Below the pieces are notes generated by a model that was not told where the DNA came from, made no database searches, and worked only from the letters and a program-made list of their open reading frames with translations. From assembly GCA_002914845.1 (NCBI GenBank), contig JXTC01000055.1, positions 634,162 to 698,161 on the forward strand: DNA of 64,000 nt, written 5' to 3'. Made by a program: the position numbers and the translations under genes. The stretch is from Trema orientale. Its lineage: Eukaryota > Streptophyta > Magnoliopsida > Rosales > Cannabaceae. Positions 47,690-59,900 of the stretch are shown in pieces (the stretch's first letter is position 1; the number at the start of each line of letters is the position of its first letter).

Positions 47690-48500
47690 ATATAGAATGA
47701 GTGTGAAGTATCGTCCCATGAAGACTGTTGAATTGCTAATTACCAAAATTTAGCTAACCTTAATTTTATTTGAATTAAATAACTAAAAAAATAAAAATTA
47801 AATTAAAACTAAAATTAAACTAAATGCAATTAAAATAACGAAAATAAAAATGAAAATAGAGAGTGTAAAATGAAAATTAAATGAGGTTTAAATCAATGAA
47901 AATAAACATAGGGTTTTCGAGTTCACCGTAACTTATCCACTCTAAAATTTTCTATCTCACTAGTCTAAAATTATTCTGATAGTTGATAGGCGAAATTCTA
48001 TATTTTATTCACTATTCTCTCCTGAGTTCAGGCAAAAATACTCTTAATTACTAATTCACTATATTCCTATGTGAATTAAACTAGTTAAGAATTCATTAAG
48101 ATTTATGGAAACTCATGTAGCGGCTATTCAAAATATGTAAACATAAACCTAATTTAAATATAATTTATGGCTTTTAATCCAATAATCTAAATACATAAAT
48201 TTCCTTCTAGTTTTATTATAATTAACAAGTCATCTATGTAATGACCAACTAAATAGAAGCATTAAGAACAGAATTAAAAACTTAACTAGAAAAAATAATT
48301 CATGGACTAAATTGAAAGAAAAATTTAAAGCTTCGTTGTTAGGCCACATCGTAGTTCTAGAAAAAGGAATTTAGAACATAACTAAACAAATAAAAACCAT
48401 AAATATAGACATAACAATTCAAACAGAAACTAGAAAGAGGAAGGAAAACTGCTATTAAAAATCTCTCTTAATTGTCGTCGTTTCCTCCTTTGTCAAAATA
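47690..48500. mobile_element. retroelement-derived non-coding sequence
   Basis: Contains GTATCGTCCCATGAAGACTG, TAAACATAGGGTTTTCGAG, GTAATGACCAACTAAATAGA and GTTAGGCCACATCGTAGTTC, which I recognise as sequence repeated many times in plant genomes, probably untranslated parts of large LTR retrotransposons. No protein domain and no LTR boundaries were found. Family assignment is from memory and uncertain. Confidence 0.4.
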
Positions 48501-48636
48501 TGTGTTTGCTCACTGGTCTTTCACGATTGCTGCCCGTAACTATTCAATTCCCCTAGAGTCATGACAACAAACCATTGATAGAGAATTTGGGGATTATCTG
48601 ATCAGAAGATTCGATTTGGGATCATCAGTTTCCATA

Positions 48637-48782
48637 GCCAAAGCTTGAGCATTACAACATATATAACTTTCATCGACGCATTGGTACGTTGAAAAAAGTT
48701 ATCAAAACAAGCCAAAGCTTGAGCATTACAACATATATAACTTTCATCGACGCATTGTTACGTTGAAAAAAGTTATCAAAAC
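48637..48782. repeat. 72-bp tandem duplication
   Basis: The unit beginning GCCAAAGCTTGAGCATTACA and running through TTTCATCGACGCATTG to GTTATCAAAACA occurs twice with one visible base change (GGTACG/GTTACG). Confidence 0.8.
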
Positions 48783-48789
48783 ACTTTGG

Positions 48790-51700
48790 CAAATTTTCGA
48801 TGAATTTTTTCATCGGTGGCCGTCGTCGGCATATGTTCTTCACTGAAAGTCGGCTGCCAATGAAAAATAAAATGCATCAGCCAAAAGTACTTTCACTGAA
48901 GCATTTTTAGCTTTTGCCGACGCGTCGGCAAAATGTTCACCAAATTTTAGACGTTGGTCAACCATCCCTGATGCAAAATATGCATCAGTGAAAGTATAAC
49001 CTTTGCCAATGCAGTTTTGCGTCAGCAAAAGTATTTAAAAAAAAAGTTAAAAATGTGTCCGCAAAGGTCTATTTATTTGAAAAAAAAAATATTTACTTAA
49101 TATTTAATAATTAATAATTACCTTTTCTAAATTAGTAAATTAAAATTATAATATATGTTCTTAATTAATATATTAAAAGCAAGTAAATTAATAAGAACTT
49201 TTATTAAATAAAAAAATTATACAAAGTGTTTCTAAAACTACAACATAAAAAAAAAAATAAAAAGAGCTACGGTTCCCGAGGTAAATGCAGTAGCATATTG
49301 ATGTCGAGCTGTGCAATAAATATCTGAAGCATCCGTTGTTGCTCGTTAAGCTGCCATTGAGTCTCGTCGAGCCGATGTTGGTGCTCCGCATCTCGGCGTA
49401 TATGTTCCGTCTCCTTTTTGGCCAGTTGATGCTTCAAGCTGCAATGGTCTTAGCAATGTGGCCCGAGTTGAAAGCTCTCGGTCTGCCTACACTCTTAAGC
49501 TGAAGGAGCGGTCCTAACCCCTTCTGCCATCTCGATCAAGTCCCTAGAGCCTGAGATATGATATGAAACTTGTCAATGCATTCAGGCCACACCACAGACT
49601 CATCAGATAAGACAACATCCCCGGGCTCAGACTGAGTACAGACCTGAGCTTGAGTGAGAGACTCCTCCATGTGAGCAACCATCTCTACTTATAAAATTAA
49701 AATAACAATACATTAAATTAAATTACAGTTTTTTTACATAAACTAAATAGTTTAAAAAAATAACAAATACTTACGTGTTTCTGCTGTGTATACTCGTTCC
49801 ATCAACCGGACACTTTGTGATGATGATTCTCGAAGTAATCTATTGGGCTCATCGGCTCTCCAGCCTCCAGGTATTTTGGGTAATTTGGGTCTACTAGGGA
49901 GATTTTTGGTATTTTGGGTCTCCTAGGGTTATTTTGAGGTATTTTATCTCTCAGGAGTTAGACATAGTCCAAAAAAAAAAAAAAAATTCCACAAATAATA
50001 AACAAATCCATACAATAGAAATCCACAATTCCCAAAAAAAAAAAAAACCATAATTATATATACATGAAAACAAAATCTTCAGCAAAGTTCACACATCCAA
50101 TTTTTGAGAGAAGAGATAAGAGAGAGAGAGAGTTAGTTGATAGAACAGAGTAGTGAATGAAAGCCAAAGGGGCAGGAAAAAGAAAAGAGGACACACAAAT
50201 ATGTAAACCCATAAACAATTAACAAGAACATTCTAGAAATAATATGATATTTGCACATTTTGGACTAACAACAGAATGTCTACGTAAAAAGGTTTGGACC
50301 TACCAATATAATATTTTTTGAATAAAATACCAATGTAATATTAATATAAGAGAATATGATCAAAGCAGATGGGCCGTTAACAAAAATATGGTCAACACCT
50401 CAGCCAATTAATAGCTAAAATGACAGGAAACAAACACCTACAAATCTTATCACCCAAACAAACTTTTTTTTTTTTTCCCTGAGTTATCACCCAAACAATT
50501 ATCAAGGTTTAACACAAATCTAAAACGGAGATATAATAACGACAACAATACCACAAATATCCATTAACAATACCACACATATCTATTACCATGTATAAGT
50601 ATTCAGAAAACCCATAAACAAAAATCAACATTTCTACACAAATAAACCTGCAACTCGAAAAAAAAAAAAAAAAAACCACACAACCGAAACACAAATCCAC
50701 ATTTTCACAAAAATAAATCTACAAACCCACAGAATAAATCATCAACCATTCCATTAAAAAAAAAAAAAAACATCAATCAAGCTGTGAGGCCATTTCTTCA
50801 TTTTTCAATTTTGCTTTTCATAATTTTTTCCCCTTTCGAAAATGTAATGTTTATTAGGAAAAATTAAATAATGTAAAATTAAATAAGAGATATACATTAT
50901 AATGGAAGAATAGGATTCATACAGTCAATCCCTCTCATCTATGACTAGGACTGACCAAAACATGTAATTATCTGGCATCTAAGCCACCGTTTAAGTTTAG
51001 CTGCTCAACTCAATATAATTTTTTAATTGTATAATTAATATGTTTAGGGAAAAAAAAAAGGAAAAAAGGAAAAAAATAAGCTGGATTCCATTCACGTGGC
51101 TTAATATCCAAATAAGATCAACATAATCATTGCAACGTTCATAATAATTGAAAAGTGAAAAGTAGTATTCCATAATTTTAAGAGAGTTTACTAATAACAA
51201 TAAGAAGAAATAGAGAAAATAAATTTAATATTAAGAATCAGGAGTTGTGCATTTGCGCTTTATCACTATTTCGAAAGCTTCAGAATCAGAAGTTGCACAG
51301 AGAGATTTTACCCCATCTGGTATAGAAAGCAAAGGAGTTGACAGATAGAGATAAAATTTTGAGAGCAGTCAAGGAGAAATGGAAGGCCAATATCAATAAG
51401 AGAGAGAAAGAGGAGACTGAGAACTGAGTAAGAGCAGACTAAGAGCTAGGAAGAGAGAAAGAGAGCTGAAAGAAGAGCTTGGGAAGTGAAAGATGACAGC
51501 CAGAGGGGGAAAAAAGAAGAAAAGATTAGGGTTTTAATCCAAAACAATAATGTTCTGATCAATATAAAGTTTTTTTAATAAAAAAAAAAAATAAACCAAA
51601 CTACATATGCCGATGACTTTCACAAAAAATGAAAACAATTTAAAAATGCGCCCAAAATATTCGAGCTTTAGGTTGTATACTTTTACCGACAAAAAATAAA

Positions 51701-51889
51701 TAGTCCGGCGGCATATGCCTAAAAATTAGGCGGTACATTTAGGTGCTAAGAAAATGTCTCCCAACTCAGATTTTTTAACTCACCCTATACTGACGCATAG
51801 ATTATTACTGCGTCGGGAAAAGCTTTAATATGCTAACGGGATATGTTTATTCCGTTGGCAAAAGTCGCATTTCTTGTAGTATCGAGTCT
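48790..51889. mobile_element. degenerate CACTA (En/Spm) element
   Basis: The right end reads TTTCTTGTAGTA (51874-51885 region), matching the CACTA terminal TTTCTTGTAGTG with one change. Subterminal motifs of the CACTA kind occur at both sides: TTTTGCCGACGCGTCGGCAA palindrome near 48913, TGACGCATAG/ACTGCGTCGG and CGTTGGCAAAAG at 51790-51870. A broken coiled-coil reading frame lies inside (49270-49700). The left terminal CACTACAAGAAA was not found, so the left limit is approximate. Confidence 0.55.
49272..49700 (-). pseudogene. broken CACTA-associated coiled-coil protein, C-terminal part
   Basis: Read on the minus strand, one frame gives MVAHMEESLTQAQVCTQSEP and on to VWPECIDKFHIISQALGT before a stop; after at least one frame change another gives HQLAKKETEHIRRDAEHQ and QWQLNEQQRMLQIFIAQLD, a Gln/Glu-rich coiled coil like the tail of Ptta/En-Spm-type plant transposon proteins. 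Stops and frame changes make it non-functional. GC content is above the flanks, consistent with former coding sequence. Confidence 0.5.
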
Positions 51890-52513
51890 CTTTACCCATT
51901 TTGAACCTTGAGACAAACAATCGCAATAAATGCTTAAATGAGGAAACTAATCGAAGAAAATTCGAAAAAATGAAAGGTTTCTCGAAACCAAACACAATCG
52001 TAAAATCGCTCTCATTTTGAGGTATACTTACGAGGATTTCAGTCAGTACCGAGATACTGGAGTCGGAGGATCCGAACACAAACACAGAGTTCTCAGGAAC
52101 AGTCTCTATGTGTAGCTTCTCTCTTGCGAGGATTAGAGGACGACAAGCGAGGGTTTCAGAAGTGGGGGTAAGTAGTTGGGATCTGATGGTGGAGCGTTCT
52201 CCTTGGACGGCTTCTACCTCTGCAATGGCCGGATCTTAGTGGCCGCACTAGGGTTTTGGCGAAGGCAGAGGTTGTCTCCCTCAAGATCGTGTTTCTTGTC
52301 TTATTTTGAGAGAGAGAGAGAGAGAGACAGGGGAAGGAGATTTAAAGGTTTGTATCTAATCAAAGTCTACTTTATGTAGGAGCTAGGAAATTGAACGGTT
52401 GTGATTAGCTTTTAACTCATCAGATAATGATCTTTTTTACTTATCTTGTCTTTATTTTTTTTTTTAAATTGTGTGAAAGCCACGTGCCTTACATTTTTAG
52501 AAAGTGTTATATA
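51890..52513. other. intergenic, no gene supported
   Basis: Moderately GC-rich around 52030-52300 with a GA microsatellite at 52308-52327. Several short frames but none recognisable. May be promoter or leader of a transcript, or old gene debris. Confidence 0.3.
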
Positions 52514-52521
52514 TACCAAAC

Positions 52522-53082
52522 TAGGGATGGCAATATAACCCATGGTTACGGGTATCCGTGGTTATCCGATCCGAATGGGGAGGAGAAAAACCGCTCAAGC
52601 GGGGAAAATGACCGGGGCGGGGAATAACCGTACCGTTAATATGCGGGTATGGTGCGGGGACGGTATTAGTATAATCCGCACCGATATATATATTTACATA
52701 GAAAAATTATTATACATATAAATATCTATTTAATTTTACACTATCTATATTATTATATCTTTGGTAAAATAATAATTTTGGAGAGTTATATGTACTTATA
52801 TATTTAAATTTTAGAGTTTAAAAATTATTAGTATATTGTTGTGTTTAATATTTTGTTGATTATGAAAATGATTTAGTATTTTCATCTTAATTTTTTAATA
52901 TTTTAATATTATCAATGGGTAATGGGTAACCGCGGTTTTCTCCGTTATCCATTGGTTAATACCCGCACCGTCCCCGCATCTAAAAGAATGGTTAATGGGG
53001 CGGGTATGGTATTGTGATTGGCTTTCGGGGATGGGGATGGTAATTAAAAAACCGTCCCCGATCCGCCCCATTGCCATTCCTA
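52522..53082. mobile_element. 561-bp hAT-like MITE with perfect 8-bp duplication
   Basis: TAGGGATGGCAAT...ATTGCCATTCCTA ends, flanked by TACCAAAC at 52514-52521 and 53083-53090. Subterminal GC-rich stretches (GGGTATCCGTGG, GGGGACGG, CCGTCCCCG) surround an AT-rich core. Same family as 40354-40870, opposite orientation. No coding capacity. Confidence 0.85.
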
Positions 53083-53090
53083 TACCAAAC

Positions 53091-54282
53091 CCAAGTAAAT
53101 TTTCAAAAAAAAAACAAAAATAAATAAATTACTTTTTTCAATATAGAAAGAAAAAAAATATATATATATATATACTAGTTTAGGTGCGTGCCTTTGTTTC
53201 ATCTTGTTAAATAACAAAAAGGCAAAAGAAAAAGAAAAAAAAAAAAACAAACATTAGAATTCAGCTTGTTAAAAAATAAGCAAGGTGAACGAAAGTTGAC
53301 AAATTAATTCGACTAAGTTCAATTTTATAAATTTGCATTCAGTTAAGTTGGTTAATTATTGATTTATGTTTATCAGTAATGCATTCCTTTTCTTATATTT
53401 TTGAAGGACAACAATAAATGCAAGATGTAAGTCCATTTTTTTGTTATTTCTTTTTTTTATTGTCTATTTAAAAATTATTATTTATCATCTTTTATACTTT
53501 TTATTTTCGAAAGATTTAGAGATATTATCTTCTACTAAATATTAAATAATTTATAAACGTTTTCGTGTAATAAAGTAGAAACAATAATTATAATACATCT
53601 ATATAGTTTTTAAAAAATATAATACTTCGATAGAGTAAAAATATAGATGATAATATCGTCCATAAGTACTTCAAAAGCAACTCAAATTGTATATTAAGTT
53701 GCGTATAAATCCAAAAGAAAAAAAACATCCTCATAAATTTCATAAAGAACACATTATATAACAATTGTCCAGAAAAAGGACAGTAGCTGTAACATCAATC
53801 TTAAGTATAATTCATTTTTTTAGGCTAGTTTTATTGTCTAAATGGAAAGAAAAATCTTTTGGATGTGATTTCCATAATGCTAATAGTGGCAGTGCTAACA
53901 AAAATTAAAAAGTATTTACTCCATATAATGTTTTAACATATGTTATGAAATACTCATTAGTAAAAATAATCTAATTTGTATAGTTTTGGAATCAAACTGT
54001 GCTAATTGATTATTTGGAAAAGAAAAATTGTGTTAAAATAAAGTCCAGTTGCCTAATAATCATATAAGATCTCTAAATAGATTATGTATTTCGTATTTCG
54101 CTATTTAGAATTCATTTTTTTTTAAATGTTGGAATTGTTAGTTATTTGATGATAGTCAAATTTGTAAAAGAATTTGATGCACAAAACACATTCTTGCATT
54201 TTCATGTATAAATTGAGTTTTTAACTTTGTTGTTAACAATAATAACTTAGTTTTATTTTTGGCATTATAATTTTTTGAAGTA
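53091..54282. other. intergenic, AT-rich, no gene
   Basis: TA run at 53158-53174 and A/T-rich sequence. Nothing recognised. Confidence 0.35.
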
Positions 54283-54291
54283 TATATTTTT

Positions 54292-54561
54292 GAGAAAAGG
54301 ACTTGTATAGGACTAATTTGGACCAGAATGACCTTTTTGTGCATTTTCTTTGAAATGAAATTTTTAGATGTGTTAAGGATATCTTGTCCTATGGTTAATA
54401 AGTTCTTGACCACAAAAAAAATCTTAAATAATGGATTTTTTATGGTCAAGAAGGTATCGACTATAGGTCAAGACCTCTTGACATTCCTAAAAATGTCATT
54501 TTTAGAACAATATATAAAAAATTCGGTTTGCCCAAATTAGTCCTATCCATGTCATTTTCCC
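54292..54561. mobile_element. 270-bp MULE-type MITE with perfect 9-bp duplication
   Basis: GAGAAAAGGACTTGTATAGG left, inverse CCTATCCATGTCATTTTCCC right, flanked by TATATTTTT at 54283-54291 and 54562-54570. The interior has TTCTTGACCAC and TAGGTCAAGACCTCTTGAC palindromic units and TTTGTGCATTTTCTT near the left. It is a deletion-type relative of the element at 43780-46815. Confidence 0.82.
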
Positions 54562-54792
54562 TATATTTTTCAACAACAACATTAAGTAAACCCAAAGGCC
54601 CAATAGGCAATAGGTGCCATAGCCCAAGTTACACCAATTATTTGAAGTAAGTCATTATGCCGCCTCACGTAGAAGTAGAACTAAAACAGTTGTACGAAAA
54701 GGAATACATTAAAGCGAAAAAAAAAAGAACAAAATAAAAAAAAGTTGAAGAGCTGCCAGAGACTCTGACAAACGGAAATCATGTTTTATTTT

Positions 54793-55086
54793 GAGAAATT
54801 TAGGTGAATGACCAAGATTTTAAATTTGATTAAGTAGATGTCCACTTTTAAAATTTTATAGCTAAATGTCCAGGTATATATATTTTTACACTTGGTACAT
54901 ACACATATGTACCAATTTTAGTTACTGTACTGAAATGTATTTAGTATATCATTTTTTATACTTGGTATATAAAATTTTACACTTGGTATATAAGCATATA
55001 TACCGGACATTTTGCTATAACATTTGACAAAGGGACATTTACTGAAATTGGACCCAAAATTTGGTCATATTTCTATAAGCCCCTTT
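54793..55086 (+). mobile_element. about 300-bp MITE, copy C
   Basis: Starts GAGAAATTTAGGTGAATGAC and ends ATAAGCCCCTTTT. Same family and orientation as copy A (41467) but without the internal triplication. Shared blocks include TTTAGTTACTGTACTGAAAT and TATATACCGGACATTTT. Confidence 0.6.
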
Positions 55087-55900
55087 TATTTTTTATTTTT
55101 TTAACATTTTCGATGGACTGGGCATGTGTTTATTCGGAAAGGGCGAAAGTATAAACAATTAATTTTATAAAAAGAAAGAATTGAGTATTAAATTCCAATT
55201 TAGCCCTTAGTCCAATTAGATTCAAAGAAAGGGAAAATCAAAGGGAAGGATAATAGGAAAGGCAACATAAATGTTTAAAGTACAGCTGGTGAACCATACT
55301 TATTATATATAGAGAGATATATAGCGTTTTAATGGAAAATTAAGTGCACGGCCTTTGTCTAGTTTCCTATAATTTGTGATGTTCCTTTTCTGCAATAAGA
55401 CTTGAGCCCGCGAACCCTCTCATAGGTATTGATCTCTTAATAAACAATGGATTGGGCTTCTCTTGAATTCGTTTGAGCCCAATTCTTTATGGCATGTAAC
55501 TCAAGTTGAACATGTGTAGCTCTTTTTCAGCAATCAGATTAACAAGGCACATATATAAATAAATGGCTCACGTGCAGCCACTTTTTTCAAAACTAGTATT
55601 TATGAAAATATAGTTTCAAAAATGGGTATTTATGAGCGTTTCCCTTATTCATTCACACTTCAAATAGGCCAAGTTTTTAGTCAAGTGGGTGACGCTGATT
55701 AGCCCTTCAATTAAATGAGTCGGCTTTGGACTCACTCTTGTCATCTTTTACTCCTTGATTTAGGAAAATATCACTTTTAAGCAATTGTTTTCCTCAAATA
55801 CTTCAAAACCTGTTTAATTAAATAAAATAGCACAAACTAAGACAAAAACTTTGAGAAGAGAAACAATTAAGCAGAAAATTAAGCTAGAAAAAGTACGTAA
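55087..55900. other. intergenic, no gene
   Basis: AT-rich. A short fragment at about 55595-55645 (GGTATTTATGAGC) is related to the palindromic repeat at 41784-42437. Confidence 0.3.
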
Positions 55901-56171
55901 ATATTGTATAAATATGAGAAATCAAATCAAATTAATCTGCAAAATAAATCGAATAACCCATTTTTTGTTAGTGTACAAAACATGCGCAACCATGAGAGTC
56001 TATTTACATCGACAGACAAACACCCCAGTTGTTTGTATAAATATTGTATAAATATGAGAAATCAAATCAAATTAATCTACAAAATAAATCGAATAACCCA
56101 TTTTTCGTTAGTGTACAAAACATGCGCAACCATGAGAGTCTATTTACATCGACAAACAAACACCCCAGTTG
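55901..56171. repeat. 140-bp tandem duplication
   Basis: Two copies (55901-56040 and 56041-56171) starting ATATTGTATAAATATGAGAA and containing CATGCGCAACCATGAGAGTC. I count only about three or four base differences, so the duplication is recent. Not coding. Confidence 0.85.
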
Positions 56172-56934
56172 CCATTCTATATTGAAAATATTGACCTTCT
56201 TAGTTAAAATAAATTTTAAAAAATAGTTCAAAATTATAAAGTACTTAAAAAATAAAATTGTTTCTCAATCATGTTATATATTAGCTAATTAAATATCTAT
56301 TTAGGGTTCAATTTAATTGAATTTTAAAATTTAAAAGTTCTATTTGATATAATCAATAACTCAAGATTTTTATTACTAGAATTTAAAAAAAAAAACCAAA
56401 ATCAAAATTTGTCCAGTTAAAAGGCTTAAAACCTGCAATTTCGAGGTATCAAGTGGTGGTGGAAGAGTCGAGTACTTTAGAAAGAAACAGGTCATCAAAT
56501 CTTTTATTGACCTGTTTCCTCTCTTGAACTAGAGATCCATCATGCAACTTTCCACAAGCACCACGGAATTAATTTAGAGATTCCGTTCCTATATTTTTGT
56601 GATATACATGGACAAGAAATTACAACTACATATATATATCCAAAGTCCTCTAACCTTGCAATGGCCTTCTATATTAAACAGGAAAATAAAAAAGAACTAA
56701 AGAAAACACCAAAATCAAAACAAGAACCTAATTTTTTTTCCCCTTCAGCAATTAATCGTATAAATCATGTTACATAGATAACGCCCTCCAGCTTTATTGA
56801 TTCCCTTCCCACTAAAGCCAATGGGCTTTTACCTACTCTTCCGGATCATCTTTCAAATTGAATGCGCTTATCAATCGACTGGTTGGATTCATTGATCGAT
56901 CCACGGAGAGGAACAGGTGCAGGAGAACAAATAA
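56172..56934. other. 3' flank of TFIIS-N gene and intergenic DNA
   Basis: The right part probably includes the 3' untranslated region of the minus-strand gene ending at 56935. The left part holds a fragment (TTATTTGATATAATCAATAAC near 56341) shared with 18130 and 47610. No gene. Confidence 0.35.
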
Positions 56935-59900
56935 CTATCTCCATGGCGGTTGCTGCTGTTTGTAGTTAAATTGGTAAGCTTCCCACCCACTATCTGGTTC
57001 CTTCCTTTTCCCACCAATACTGGAACTTGATGGGGGCTGTGAGTTGGTCCTCAAATGCTCCTCTAGAGGCCTTCCCTGGCCAGAAATGAAAAAGGGCCTC
57101 AGAACCGAGTCCCTATTACCTCCCTCAACCACGAACCCAGAATTCAGATCTAAGCTGGGGCGTGATGGCCCAGCACCATTTAAACCAGGCTGTGCATTAG
57201 TCATGCTCATGATGAATGGTGGCTGGGAGAAAGGAGGAACAGCAGAAGCAGAGGGGACAATTTGAGGCACAACTGTAGCTATTGCTCCACCAGGTCCATA
57301 CATGGTAGAGGAGAAAGACATGGTGGGTCCCGGTGTCAAACCATTGTACCCAAAAACAGGTGAATGAGTGAAAGACCCTGTGGGAGCCAACCCCAGAAAA
57401 CCCCCTGTTCTCGTCGTGGTAGCATCCATTGCAGGGTCAATAGTCTTGCCATTTGGCAGGGAAAGAGCTTGAGGAACAAAATCTTTTCTGTTGATCTCCA
57501 CCTTGGTACCCATTATAGAAATAACGGAAGCATCTGACTTAGGCACTACATAATTAACAGCCTGAGAAGACTTACCAGATCCTTGATCTAATGAGTCGAG
57601 AAAAGATGGTCTATCATTCAAATCAATATTTCTCATAAAAGGTTGCATTGATGATGATGATGAGGCAGGAGATGGGCTGCGATGACCATTTCGGTTGAAC
57701 AATTGCTGCCCTTCCACCTTCAAATTTGATGGTAGAACATCACCATCATCTTCACTACGGTTTAAATCCAGGGTGAACCTTTCAGATCTTTTCGGACTCG
57801 CTTCCACAGAAGATTCCCCAGAAGGGAGGCCAGACAATGCTGGAATTTGTTTCCCCAAATCATCTCCGCCCTCGGCCACATTAAGATCAATATCTAGAAA
57901 ATCCTGCCTCTGCTTTGAACTACCATCACTGGTACCCCCGACTGAGTAATTCTTATCACTGTCAGAATTTCTACGAGGAGAAGCTGGCCGAAAAGCGCTA
58001 GTAGCAGCAGATCCTTTCCATCCAAGAGCTCCCTCAAACTGTAAAGGGGCTCCTGGAGTCACTGGCCTTGAAGCGGAAATAACAGGAATTGGCGTAGATA
58101 CAGGATTAGCAGGACGTTCCATTTCATCAGAGCAAACTTCTTCATTCAAATCAAAACCGCACGGACTTTTTTCTAGGTTTACCTCCATTTCTTGCGCAGC
58201 TTCAGTCACCTGGGAGGAGTCCATATCATAGGTGCAATTTTCTGGTCTTGTGTCCAGCTTAGCTATGTTTCTCACCTGCAACTCACCTTCAGGATAAGCC
58301 TCAGCAGGACGACTTTGTGCAGTAGCCTCATCCTTTGTTGGAACTTCAGCAGGTACGTCCTGTTTCTCATTTATGGAGTCTGGGCTGCCTGGCTGCTTTG
58401 GTCCTTCTGAAATTTTCTCGGAAGATGAACAGCTAAATTGTCCTTTGAAATCTCCCACTTCTCTTTCAGCAGCTTTAGCAACTCGCCGAGCAAATTCTAG
58501 AGCATCAACCCCATAATCAAGTTCAATATCGGACCTCCTCCTGTCAATGGGACCAGATATTTTAGTATCCATCACAGGCTTAGAAAACTCATAAGCATTC
58601 CTGAAATCTATATCTTCATCACTAGCACTCTCCTTATCTTCATCACTAGCACTCTCCTTATCTTCATCTACTGTTCCCACGTCATCCATCCTAGAATTCT
58701 TTAAATCTTCGGGTTTTCCCGATATACTACCATTGCCTGATGAGTCCTGCAAAGCATTAGAGCAACGTTCACCATCTTCAGCAGCATTGGCATGATCTAT
58801 AACTTTTGATTCTCCCACCACAATCCTTAAATCAGATGCAGGTTCCATCGCACTATCAGTGGGTGATAGTTTTTGAACGGTATCATTTTCATTAGATTCA
58901 AAATTTTGCAAAGCAGTTTGCTTCATGAACTCCTGAGAACTTGAAGCTTCAGGATCTGATGGAACCATTCCAGGATCTGATGGAACAATTCCAGGTTCCT
59001 TTGGACTAGACACAGAATTTTCAACTTTGTCTGCCTGCTTTTCATTTTTAGGAAGCTCATTTACCACTGGAAAATCTGACTGTCCTTCAACAGTGTCTTT
59101 CTTAGGAACCAGGAAACTAGGCTCAGATGGTGTTGTTCCTCCAACAGATTGTAAAGTGGAATCTTCCATCACAGAAGGATGTTCTTGAACTGGGTTTGAC
59201 ACAATAGAGGACGCCAGAGGTTCTGTACTTCTCTCATTTGCGCTGTCTGAAATTTTGTCAGTGCTCAACTGATTCTTTTGAGTATGAATCTTTACCTCAT
59301 CGCCACTTTCTGATTGAAGATCTGAGCTTATTGATGGCAATACTGGCTCCCTGGCAGGTTCCATAGAGTGGGTGTCCCCTTTAACAATACTTTCAGAAGC
59401 AGAAAAACCTGAAGCAGATGGCCTACTGTCCTCCAAAACAAGCTTCGAACTATCATCATCAACACTGTCAACTTCAGAATTAACTTTATCCTCATCCCCT
59501 CCTTGCTTCCAGCTATCAAACAGAAGTCTTGCTCTGTCTTGAACCATAGAACTTTTGTGACTCAGAAGATTCTTAATGGTAATCCAAATTCCTGAAGCTA
59601 CTGACCTTTCATTATCTATATGCAGCTTTTCAAGTGCTTGTAATAAAGCAGTGATTGACTCTTCTACAAAGCTTTCGTTTGTGCCGGTACAAAACTTTTG
59701 TGCATCTTTTAGCCATCTATCAATGAACCAGAGACCATCTAAATGAATGAAAAGATCTAGACAATCTTTATTTTCTGTTGCAGCAATAGTGCTGGCTACA
59801 GCAGTCCACTGCCTAGTTGCATCAGCAACATTCTTCACGGCACAATCCTTCTCCTTTTGCATCACAGTTACAAGCTCCTGAACTCGAGATAGGGCTGTGA

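Noticed and set aside
55380-55430. tRNA-like string CTTGAGCCCGCGAACCCTCTC
   Set aside because: Only a weak B-box-like resemblance; no second arm or A box, so not called a tRNA or SINE.
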